A DNA stretch of 64,000 bases from Epiperipatus broadwayi (lineage: Eukaryota; Onychophora; Udeonychophora; Euonychophora; Peripatidae). Location: positions 1,056,001 through 1,120,000 of the forward strand of contig JAQFVV010012668.1 of assembly GCA_028023455.1 (NCBI GenBank), read 5' to 3'. Of this stretch, positions 10,526 through 20,352 are shown one piece after another. The notes beneath the pieces are model-generated. The model ran no database searches. It saw nothing but the letters and a program-made list of their open reading frames with translations, and had not been told where the DNA came from. The position numbers and the translations under genes are program-made. How positions within the stretch are numbered: the stretch's first letter is position 1; every line of letters starts with the position of its first letter.

Positions 10526-13500
10526 CTACAAATATATACATATAATGTAATTTGTAATCAAATTTTAGCAATTTGCTATCTATATAATACTAAACAAATG
10601 ATGAATATACGTAAATGAGATTGTATTATGGCTTCACTGATTCAACATGAAATGTGCATTTTTAGGATCTTTTATCATTTTACACATCTTTGATCATAGG
10701 TTTCAGCAATATGTGATAGAAATATATTTAAAAATATATAAATAAATTTACTAAATTATAACAAGTGTTTTGCTCACTTGAAATAGTAAAGTGGGTATTT
10801 CAAAAAATGCTTACATAATGTAAGGTCCAGTCTAACTTTTGGGCTAATGGATTATTATCATAGGGTTGAGATAAAGATGAACGATGCACTGATAAAAATT
10901 TGGAAATAAATATAATTTGAACATTTTTTATTCATTAAAAAGATACAAAATATTTTTTCACCAATGTATTAACTGTTAAAAATATCAAAATTTTCTTTAT
11001 AATGAAATGATAAATGACTACTATACATTTGTATTCAACTAAATATTTTATTACAGTATAATAATAATTATTATTATTCAAAGAATTCATTATTTATAAT
11101 TATAACAAACAACTATGATTATTAAAAAAATAATTTTTAAATAAAAATTTCTTCATTTAATTTGTCAAGTAATTAATGGGCTCACATACAAATTAGTTAA
11201 TCATATTGCAGTTACTCTGAGTTATTGTTGCAAAAGTTTGTCAGAGTGAATAGAGAAAAATCAATTTCTTGTTTTCTAAAAAAATACAAAGATTCAATTG
11301 TTTACAATGATGATAAACTATCCAGTAGTTATAGTAAATAGGCACTTACAGAAAAACTGCAAACTATGCAATTTTTGCGTGACTTCTATTATAAGCTATT
11401 CCAAAACAAATGTAAATAAACAAAAAAATGTAAATAAATAATAAAGACAATAAAATTTGTGAACTTTTTAAATTTTCCAAATCTTGTTACAGTGTCAGCC
11501 TTTTTTTTCCCCCTTGCTAATTATTACATTCTTAAATGTGCATTTACATGATAACATTTTCTTGGCAATTTAAATATTGTACCTGTTCAGTTCTGTAGCA
11601 TTATTAAAAGCATGTGTACCAATTTTTTTTCCTAGCATTATTTTTTCTTTAAAATTTTTTATTCTGTATAATATATCTTTAATAAAATACTGTATTTAAA
11701 AAACAAACAAACATCAGTAATAATTTAAAAAAAACATCATAAAAATAAAAATTATTTGATTTTGTAAAAAAAAAAAAAGAAATTTTATTCATAAGTGGCC
11801 ATATGTATTACAAAAATGAATCTTCTAATAAAAAAATAATAAAGAGGGAGAAGCAGATTCACGTTACTGTTGCTTGTCATCCTAAAACAGCTAAAGTTGT
11901 ATGGCTAAGTAACATAAATCATAAAAATGTTGTTTGACAATCTTTACTGCATCAGAAAACATTGTCTTTACCAAAAATTTAGCCAAGAATATAGAACACA
12001 CAATGCAAAACAATTCACTACAAGTAAAGAATGGCTGCATAGATACAAAATAAATGAATTATGGAAAATAATCCCATGATGTAATGCAGCATTATTCTTA
12101 CATGGAAAATCACTCAAATATTATAGTCATTGCAATATGAGTTTGAAGACTTAATGAGGAAAAGAGAACAACTTCTCATCACAATGGTTTTTTTTTTTAA
12201 ATGTCAAAACAATATGATGCTTCAACAATTTTTCATTCTATTGTCATGTGAGTTTTAAAAATTTCAAGATCTTTCAATCAACAACTTCAGAAAGTTAATA
12301 ATTCAACACTTCCATTGTCTATTTTATAAAATAATAATAATGAAGTAAGTTTTATTATAAAATCATTTTTTAATGAATTTATTAAACACATAAACTTCTG
12401 TATATATATATGTAAATGTATTTTCTCAATTTATTATTAATAACTAAATAATTATTTTTAAAATTTTATTATATGCACACTATACACACCCTGAATCTGT
12501 AATATATCTGTGTTAAAATGTACTTTAACATGAACTTAAGTGTAGAGTGAATAATATGCATCCTATTCTAATCATTGTTTACTAACAAAGGCTAGCTATT
12601 ACACACTATTTTCATTGTATGTGGGAGGACCTTGAAACAAATTATAGTGTAGTTCATGGCCCCAATGCATTTAATTGCATGTCAGTAATAAAGTAGAAAG
12701 ATTGAATGATTTTTAATATTTTTTTTTACACTGAGAATTAATCCAGGAATTTTTGTCCCATAAATCAATCATTCTTTCGTTATGATGAACTACAATGGGT
12801 ACAATACAGATGGTAATTTTTATTAAAAATTAATGTTTACAATAATTTAAACAAATGCATAAACTCACACATATCTATATAAATCTGCAACCAAATGATA
12901 CAACTTGCCCTAATCAGAGATGCTTTATCATTGTTTGGTACCATATTAACAGAATTTATAACATATTACACTTGGCAAGCATCATCAAATTTTTATTGAG
13001 TACTGGTGTTTAAAACTTAATTTTAAAATAAAAAAGTTTGCTACATCATTAAAATGCAAAATAACTTCTTTATCAAATTATGAGAAGAGTTAAAAAACAA
13101 ACAAACATTTTAGCTGCCTTTTTATTGAAAAGAATTAAATTATTTATGATGAAAATTTGAAAGCCGATTTAAACTTTTGCATATAGTTTTGTTAAATAAT
13201 TAATATATAAAATATTCAAAATATGGATATGCAAATAACATAAAAGACAATAAGCTTACATAATATACATATATAAACAAAACAGAGGTAATATTATGTG
13301 GCAATACACATAATAAGTAGCATCATTTCCCCATTTTTCGTTGCATAACTTTGTTATGGACAATTCAATCCTTTTTCTTTTATTATTTAAAAAAAAAAAT
13401 GCTGCAATAATAAATTTTATTTTTCAAAGATTAAATTTCCTTTCATTTTTATTTTATATAAAACAATCACTATTTACCATTTTCTGCCAAATACATTTAA

Positions 13501-14177
13501 TGCACCTTTACCTTAAACAATCAGGACAATGTGTTCTCTCAACACGCATGTAATTAAAAATCTATATTTAAAATATTTTCTATGGAGGAAAAAATTAATT
13601 TGTTACTAAAAATTCAATATATATTATAAACGTTGAATATCTTATTTTAAAAAAAGTTTAAATCAGAGAATCAGTGATAATTAATAAATAAACATTTTAT
13701 AAGTAAGCGAACATTTAAAATTAAAATCATGATTTGTTAAGCAAAAATAAATATAAAAAGATATATACATATATATTAGCTAATAAAATATAGTATATTA
13801 TTTTCTAATTTATATTCAGGATTATTTGATTTTTTTTTTTTTTAGTAACTATGTGAACATGATCTGAAATAGTCAGCATCCTAATGTTAATGTGGAAATC
13901 TTCATAATAAAAATAATGCAAAAAAAAGTACCTTTAGTGATTACATTTTTTTTTATAATTATGCAACGAGTAATACTTTTGATTTTACAATAAATTGAGA
14001 TTTCATCATATAAAGTTTGATTGCAATAGAATCATCATCCACCTGGGATAGCAAAAAATTTAAAATAAATCCAATAAAGAACTCTTTTAGTGAAAATAAT
14101 ACACATTTTCTACTTTATTTAAGTGAAGATTTATTTAAATAAATTAGATCAATAACAAACAAATTTTAAAAATAGCC
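10526..14177. other. Probable upstream semaphorin intron, no recognisable feature
   Basis: It lies directly upstream of a phase-1 acceptor, so at least its right-hand continuation must be intron until the preceding exon, which I could not find. It is AT-rich with poly-A/T tracts and no recognisable coding block or repeat family. Confidence 0.55.
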
Positions 14178-14237
14178 CATTAATTTCAATATATCTTGAT
14201 TTATTATATGAACTATTATAAAGTACAAAAAATACTC

Positions 14238-14273
14238 ATTTCAACTACATTCTTTTATAGTTTTTATCAAGGA
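14238..14273 (-). ncRNA. Hammerhead-ribozyme-like core in Penelope terminal segment
   Basis: On the minus strand it reads cTTGATAA, a 7-bp stem (aactata with tgtagtt around aaagaa) and GAAA. Hammerhead ribozymes use CUGANGA, stem II and GAAA, and are known from Penelope-like element termini. Here C3 and G8 of the core appear changed (TTGATAA). Two other copies, at 19,875-19,909 and 20,233-20,270, keep the layout, and the stem base pair next to GAAA differs compensatorily (A-T here, G-C there). Likely an inactive relic. Confidence 0.45.
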
Positions 14274-14554
14274 ACAACTAAAAAATACTTAATAAAATAA
14301 TAAATATAATTACAAATATTCTACAATAATCCAATGCATATAAAATACAAATAACCCTTACCTTAAAACTCTTATAACAAACAATCTTAAATTTCCATTA
14401 CATTTGTTTCTTAAATATCTTTCTTAAAATAAACCCTTGTAATTATTTAATTAAATCAACCTATAATTTTTTTTTCCAATTAACAACCAATTCATTTCAG
14501 GTTTCATTTCATTAGTATAAATTCCTTCTTTTAAAATTCTTTCATAATATAATT

Positions 14555-15110
14555 CTACTTTAAAATCTTTATGTTTAAACTTACTCCATGACAATAAACT
14601 GCAGAATTTTTATCATTTAAATGATGTTTTAATCTTGTTGACAATTTATTCTTTGTAGTTTCAACATGTGACATTTCTTTACTACTTTTAAAACAATCTA
14701 AACATTTTATAACATAAACCAAATTCATGACTTCTAAATTATTATAATTATTATCATTATTAATTAACAAATTTATTTTTTCTTCTTTTTGTAAATAGGA
14801 CAAATAATATTACATTTTTTATTAATCCTATTAAATAATTTCCTAATTTTAACAAACAAACTTTTTGAATCATTAAAACCAACATAAATTATCTTACTAT
14901 TCTTATTTAATCTTATCTTATTATTCATTTTTTTAATATTCTTATTAGAAAATAAACCACTAATAATATTCCTAGTATAATCATTTATAAAACATTCATA
15001 TTTTATCATATTAATTTAACTTTTTAATAAATTTCCATTTGAACATAATTTAATTGCCTTATAAATCCTATTATTAATAACATTTATTTTACAATTATTA
15101 TTATGCAGTC
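14555..15110 (-). pseudogene. Penelope-like RT C-terminus plus GIY-YIG endonuclease, decayed
   Basis: Penelope-like elements encode a reverse transcriptase fused to a GIY-YIG nuclease that nicks the target. In minus-strand order I see INNRIYKAIKLCSNG and INMIKYECFINDY (RT thumb/linker), then KIIYVGF and KIRKLFNRINKKCNIICP (connector). The nuclease follows: NLVYVIKCLDC (the GIY position), MSHVE (degraded YIG) and TKNKLSTRLKHHL with the conserved Arg and His. The frame shifts near 15,025 and again near 14,790, so at least three pieces would be needed for one protein. Loss of the YIG tyrosine/glycine shows it is dead. A second, unlike copy lies at 23,040-23,600. Confidence 0.75.
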
Positions 15111-15125
15111 TTTTCTTTTTAAATT

Positions 15126-15744
15126 ACAAAGTAATAAAATGACTTTTTCCTTAGAAAGAATTTTCACTTTGATAATGGAAATATGTTGCCTTAAATGATT
15201 TTATAATACTATTGTAATTATGAAAACAAATTATTAAATAAAAAATTTGCAATCAATTTTTTCTTGACATGAATCCTAACATTTTGTTTAAGAGAAAAAG
15301 TATTGTTTTCAGAGATAACAATATAACTATTATGTACATTGAAAGATCTTATAGTGAATAAATTACTTTTTTTTTTGAAGCAGTAAGCACAAAAAAATCC
15401 AATTAAAAACATAAATAAATCTATATTTAAAAAGTTATAAATTAAGCACAGTCATATTTTTTTTGAGAACATTGTAATACAAATAATTAATAGAATACAA
15501 TATTTTATATTAGTATTATTACCCTATTAAACTTTGAACTATTTACATTTAGCATATGGAATAGTCTTATATCAATTCCAAAGGTTTTCTTCAAAATGAT
15601 AATTCTCTTATTTCATACTTTCTCAAGAATCTTTTATCTTTATTCAAAGAGATTAAAAATGATAATTTATTCATTATGATATCATGAAGACATTTTAATT
15701 CTTAAAGGTGGCTAATCTGATCTAGGATTTTTTATTACTGTGAT
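15126..15744. other. No recognisable feature
   Basis: Between the Penelope-like element and the RTE 5' end. It may include unrecognisable upstream Penelope sequence. A minus-strand open frame at 15,218-15,412 shows no motif. Confidence 0.5.
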
Positions 15745-15981
15745 ATGTCCACTCTCTACATTCTTGTCGTTGCAGCTGTTATTACTATGTGATTATTCAT
15801 ATAGTGTATAAACATGGATGGGCTGCTCACCAACACGCATTAGCCAGCGTGGTGAGTTTTTTGGCTTTTTACCTCTGAGTTTAAGATCAAGAAACACCAT
15901 GGTCTTTCTTCTCAGCGCCTGATAAGGCAGAATGAATGTTTTTGTAAATGATAAATATTTTTCCAATACATATATACAATT

Positions 15982-17629
15982 ATGACAGACAAAAATAAAG
16001 CATGGCCCTTATTCCCAGGAGGCTGTAAAGTCACCAACCAAGGTAGCGGTTGGTGGCCGAAGGCGGAGGGTGCTAAGAATCTCCTGATTGCGGACCCAGG
16101 CTGCCATTTGATGACAACTTTTTATTTAGGTACTTACAACTGCAGATCACTTTCAAGTGAAGGAAGATTGCAAGAATTAGAAGAAGAACTCTCTTATATT
16201 AAATGGGATATTATTGGACTTTGTGAAGTTAGAAGAAAAGGTGAAGAGACAATTGATTTAAAAAGTGGACATATATTTTATTATAAAGGCACAAATATTG
16301 GAAATACAAGTGGAGTAGGATTCATTATAAATAAAAAGTGGAAGAACAATATTGTGGAGATTGATGGTGTATCAGACAGTGGCAAGATTAGTTATACAAC
16401 TTAATAGCAGATACCAAATGCAGATAATTCAGGTTTATGCCCCAACAAGTTCTCATAGTGATGAAGTAGTAGAAGATTTTTATATGGATGTACAAAAGGC
16501 TTTTGATCAGAGTAAACAACATTTTAAGATTGTTATGGGAGACTTTAATGCTAGAATTGGTAGACAAATGAAAGATGAAATTGGTGTAGGTAATTTTGGT
16601 TATGGTAATAGAAATGAGAGAGGACATAGACTTGTGGAGTTTGCAGAAAAAGAAAAACTTTATATTATGAATTCATTTTTTGAAAAAAATGTTAAAAGGA
16701 AATGGACACGAAAGCATCCAAATGAAGGCACAGCAGAATTGGATTATATTTTGACTAACAGGAAATACATATTTCAAGATTGTAATATTCTTAATAAATT
16801 TAACACAGGAAGTGATCATCGATTAGTAAGGTGTAAGTTACGTGTTAATGTAAAACTAGAGAGACAACAATTATTAAGAAAAACAATATTTACAATTGAT
16901 ATTCCTAATCTTCAGAAACATTCTAATGAATTTAAATTAGAACTTACAAATAGGTTTCAAGGGTTAGAAGATTTTCAACATGATTCAGATTTGAATGAAA
17001 TTAATATGAAAATAACTGATACACTTTTAAAAACTGCAACAAAGATAGCTGGTAGAAAAAAGCAGCAATTGACTAATAAAATTTCTACTGAGACTAGAGA
17101 ATTTATGAAGAAAAGAAGGAATATGAAGATATACAAAAATGATGTATTAAAAAGAATTGAATATCTTGAATTTTGTAAAATGGTACGGAAAAGAGTTGAA
17201 AATGATATAAGAAAGTATAACTGTGAAATAGCAAGGAAAGCTGTAGAAGAAAATAAAAGTCTCAAGAATGTTAAACAACATTTTGGTATTGGTAGGAAAT
17301 TTATATCTGAAATAAAAAAAAAAGATGGAATTATTACTAAAAAGAGAGATGACATCATGAAATTGGTAGAAGATTTTTATCAAGAATTATATAGTAATAA
17401 AGAACAAGTACCTCCTATATCTATTACATCTTCCGAATTGCCCAGAATTTTAAATGAAGAAGTGAGACATGCAATTAAATGTATGAAGAAAGGAAAGGCT
17501 CCAGGAAATGATGGAATTATAATTGATATATTAAAAGAAGCAGGTGAAGAAATAGAAACAATTTTAGCAAAGTTATATACCAAATGTCTAAATGATAAAG
17601 ATGTACAGATGATTGGAATAATGCAGTAA
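15982..17629 (+). pseudogene. RTE endonuclease domain and RT N-terminus, frameshifted
   Basis: This part nicks target DNA for target-primed reverse transcription. The first frame (15,982-16,404) runs from a Met through TYNCRSLSSEGRLQELEEEL, IKWDIIGLCEVRR and GVGFIINKKW. A 1-nt change near 16,378 (compare copy 2 at 24,705) shifts it into the frame of 16,352-17,629. That second frame has IIQVYAPTSSH, the catalytic GDFNARIG, TAELDYILTNR and the metal-site GSDHRLVR. It continues through a long basic, coiled-coil-like linker (about 16,850-17,450) into the first RT motif, MKKGKAPGNDGI. It ends in a stop at 17,627 caused by a second frameshift; the other frame reads DDWNNAVIILIFKKGD. Catalytic residues are intact, so only the frame is broken. 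Confidence 0.9.
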
Positions 17630-17631
17630 TA

Positions 17632-18698
17632 ATATTAATATTTAAAAAAGGTGATAAAGAAGATATTAGAAATTACAGACTATCAGCCTTTTATCAGTTT
17701 TATATAAATTTTTTACCAAGATAATTACAACCCGTCTACAGAGAACTTTGGATTTCCACCAACCAAGAGAACAAGCTGGATTTAAAAGTGGTTTTAGTAC
17801 AATAGATCATATCCAGGTATTGAGAGAAGTCATAGAAAGGACAAATGAATATGAGTTGTCATTATATTTTGGATTTGTAGATTATGAAAAGGCATTTGAT
17901 TCTATACACATTTCTTCAGTGATTAAAGCATTGGATCATCAAGGTATAGATCCAGGATATTGTCATATTTTAAAGAATATTTATAAAAATGCAACAGCAA
18001 CAATTAGGTTACATAATGATACTGGAAAAATCAACATTGAGAAAGGTGTAAGACAAGGTGACTTTATATCTCCAAAACTTTTTACAGCAGTGCTGCAAGA
18101 AGTATTTTATGGATTAAAATGGGAAACTAAAGGAATGAAAGTAAATGGAGAGTATTTAAGTCATTTCGATTTTGCAGATGATGTAGTTGTTTTTGCAAAT
18201 AATACTTCAGAGCTGCAGGAAATATTGCAGGAGTTAGCAGATGAAAGTAGAAAAGTAGGACTAAAGATAAATGTTAAAAAGACTAAAATAATGTTTAATC
18301 GATTTGCTCAAAATATGAAAATAAAGATTGATTATGAAGAATTAGAAGAAGTTAACAGTTACAAATACCTTGGTCAGATTTTTAATACAGATGGAAACAT
18401 AATGGAGGAAATTAATCATAGAATTAAACTTGGTTGGAGTGCTTTTGGTAGAAATAACTTGATACTAAAAGGAAATATGCCTATGTGTTTGAAAAGAATG
18501 GTTTTTAACAAATGTGTTTTACCAGTTCTTACTTATGGATCTGAGACTTGGACACTTAATAGAAGAGCAATACAGAGACTTCAGACCACTCAAAGGAGTA
18601 TGGAGAGATGTATGTTGGGAGTAACAAGAAGAGATCGAAAACGCAATGTATGGGTAAGACTACAAACAGGTGTTACTGACCTTATTGAAAAAAATTAA
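17632..18698 (+). pseudogene. RTE reverse transcriptase core, frameshifted
   Basis: After a deleted and shifted stretch (17,632-17,710: FKKGDKEDIRNYR, then KIFTKIITTRLQ) the open frame 17,748-18,698 holds the RT palm: REQAGFKSGFSTIDH, FGFVDYEKAFDS (first catalytic Asp), KGVRQGDFISPKLF, FDFADDVVVFAN (catalytic Asp pair FADD) and VGLKINVKKTKIMF. It also has NSYKYLGQIFNTDG and the thumb segment VLTYGSETWTLNRR. All catalytic aspartates are present. The frame ends after TGVTDLIEKN because of a length change in an A-run at 18,688-18,695, beyond which another frame carries the rest. Confidence 0.92.
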
Positions 18699-18936
18699 AA
18701 GATTGAAATGGAGTTGGGCTGGACATATTACTAGAATAAATGATAATAGATGGACAATTGAAATTTTAAACTGGATTCCAAGAGATTGTAAAAGACCCAG
18801 AAAGAGACCACATGTGAGATGGATGGATGAAATAAGAAAATGTGCAGGGGTGTTGTGGAAAAGAGAAGCTAAAGATCGGAGAAGATGGATTAAACTTGGA
18901 GAGACCTTCATCCTGCAGTGGATTGATAATGGTTGA
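18670..18936 (+). pseudogene. RTE C-terminal domain, out of frame with the RT
   Basis: The open frame has LKWSWAGHITRINDNRW, then RPRKRPHVRWMDEIRK and DRRRWIKLGETFILQWIDNG before a stop at 18,934-18,936. This is the usual C-terminal segment after the LINE thumb (WxGHxxRxxD, RPxxRWxD). The only break from the preceding RT is the A-run slip near 18,690. The same ending is recognisable in the decayed copies at 56,000 and 63,990. Confidence 0.88.
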
Positions 18937-18952
18937 TGATGATGATGATGAT
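18934..18952 (+). repeat. (TGA)n microsatellite tail of the RTE element
   Basis: About six TGA units directly follow the last codon of the element, so the stop codon is inside the tail. Short tandem tails in place of poly-A are normal for RTE-type LINEs. Confidence 0.85.
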
Positions 18953-19289
18953 ACCAATATTACATTTCCATCAAATCAATGAAAAAATATTTTGACTCAT
19001 ATGTGTACTGGCTTTTGGAATCTTTTTTTCCATGCTCTTTATTGCTTTCTTTTTCTGCTTATGAATATTTAAAACATTCTAGTCAGGGTACATATTCTAT
19101 TCCAGTATTTTCAATTCAATCCAGCAATAATAGTGCTGCTATTGCTACCATTTCATCATGGAGCTTCCACCAGATGACTTTTATAATATTTTATACAATT
19201 TTTTGTTTTGCATTTTATTATTTCTAAAAATTATATGTCTTGATAAACAATAAATTTTTCTTTAAATTCATAAAAAAAAAAAAAAAAAA
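18953..19289 (+). other. Unidentified segment ending in AATAAA and an 18-bp poly-A
   Basis: AATAAA lies at 19,249-19,254 and an uninterrupted run of 18 A begins at 19,272, the spacing of a real mRNA 3' end. The plus-strand open frame at 18,979-19,227 (82 codons) has no motif I know. It could be a retroposed transcript end inserted next to the LINE tail, or chance in AT-rich DNA. Confidence 0.3.
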
Positions 19290-19785
19290 GCATTTTTCTT
19301 CCTGAAAATTATTCATTCCACATATATGTAAATTGATGTAGTATAAATAATTATTAGACCGATTTTCTGAAATAGAATAAGACAAAAAGGGAAAGAAGCT
19401 CATGGTAACATGATTAGTACATATACATGCAACATCCTCAATTTTGAATTCAGACAGAGCAAACCTTGAATGTATTTTCAGATTATAAAAAGGCTTAAGA
19501 TTTTTTTTTTTTTTAAAGATAGCCAGGCCATATTTAATTTAGCTAATCAGTGAATTTATTAGATGACAAATAGAATATTTAATCATTCTTTAATTGAAGA
19601 TAGAACAATGGGAGGTAAATCCTCTCCAATCACATGCTAAAGTAATGTTTTTTCATCACTGCTCATGTTTAAAGGATTTCTGGAAATGCTTGGTTCCTGC
19701 AGCAGAATATTTTAAAAACTGTTTTACCTATTGCTATGCAGTAACAAATACAGACTTCTATTTTAAAAATTGTCCATTAATTTCA
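19290..19785. other. No recognisable feature
   Basis: AT-rich spacer between the poly-A-ended segment and the inverted Penelope termini. Open frames are short. Confidence 0.5.
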
Positions 19786-19874
19786 ATATATATATAAGGC
19801 AAACAATATGCAAATTTCTTTATAAATCTTGATTATTATATGAACTACTATAAAATACAAAAAATCCTCCAATG

Positions 19875-19909
19875 TTTTGACTATATTCTTTTATAGTCTT
19901 TATCAAGGA
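19875..19909 (-). ncRNA. Hammerhead-ribozyme-like core, left arm
   Basis: On the minus strand: cTTGATAA, a 7-bp stem II (gactata with tatagtc around aaagaa), then CAAAAC where GAAAC would be expected. The stem is perfect but the GAAA is mutated, so it is presumably inactive. Confidence 0.4.
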
Positions 19910-20232
19910 ACAACTAAAAAATACATAAAAGCAACAAACTATAAATACAAATATTCCATAATAATCCAAGTACATATAACAAATACAAAAAACTCCTACC
20001 TTAAAACTTTTATAACAAACAATCTTAAAGAAGATATTAGGTTGATTTAATTAAATAATTGTAAAGGATTATTTTAAGAAAGATATTTAAGAAACAAATG
20101 TAATAGAAATTTAAGCTTGTTTGTTAGAAGAGTTTTAAGGTAAAAGAGTTTTTGTATTTGTTATATGCATTGAATTATTGTGGAATATTTGTAATTATAT
20201 TTATTATGTTATTTATGTATTTTTTAGTTATG

Positions 20233-20270
20233 CCTTGATAAAGACTATAAAAGAATATAATCGAAATGTT
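20233..20270 (+). ncRNA. Hammerhead-ribozyme-like core, right arm
   Basis: On the plus strand: ccTTGATAA, a stem (gactata with tataatc, one C-A mismatch) and GAAATG. GAAA is intact here. The core differs from CUGANGA at the first C and at the second G. Confidence 0.4.
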
Positions 20271-20352
20271 AGAATTTATTTTTTGTCTTTTATAATAATT
20301 CATATAATAAATCAAGATTTATAAAGAAGTGCATGTGCTTTGTATATATATA

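Larger units (their letters stand above)
14178..15125 (-). mobile_element. Penelope-like element 1, 3' portion
   Basis: Read on the minus strand, this has a reverse-transcriptase tail, a GIY-YIG nuclease and then a non-coding terminal segment (about 14,460 down to 14,178). The terminal segment is repeated, once in each orientation, at 19,786-20,352. The order RT, GIY-YIG, terminal repeat is diagnostic of Penelope-like retroelements. The RT core itself is not recognisable above about 15,125, so the copy is 5'-truncated or too decayed. Confidence 0.75.
15745..18952 (+). mobile_element. RTE-type LINE, near full length (copy 1)
   Basis: A non-LTR retrotransposon of about 3.2 kb with a 5' untranslated part (15,745-15,981), an apurinic-type endonuclease domain, a reverse transcriptase and a short C-terminal domain, ending in a (TGA)n tail. 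The start at atgtccactc is supported by copy 2 (24,077), where homology begins at the same point. The protein resembles those often annotated as craniofacial development protein 2-like, which are LINE products. Three or more frameshifts break the reading frame but very few stops have accumulated. It is therefore much younger than the other LINEs here. Confidence 0.9.
19786..20352. mobile_element. Inverted pair of Penelope-type terminal repeats (snap-back copy)
   Basis: The left arm (19,786-20,029) matches, in the same orientation, the 3' terminal segment of Penelope-like element 1 (14,178-14,390). The right arm (20,041-20,352) is its reverse complement and reaches further in, matching 14,178-14,462. 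There is essentially no spacer and no protein-coding part. Penelope-like elements are known for terminal repeats in direct and inverted arrangements. Each arm carries a hammerhead-like block. Confidence 0.75.

Noticed and set aside
16975-17583. Long minus-strand open frames opposite the RTE linker.
   Set aside because: They are antisense shadows of the LINE coding strand, rich in F, I and S.
18979-19227. 82-codon plus-strand open frame after the RTE tail.
   Set aside because: Hydrophobic, low-complexity composition expected from T-rich DNA; no family resemblance.
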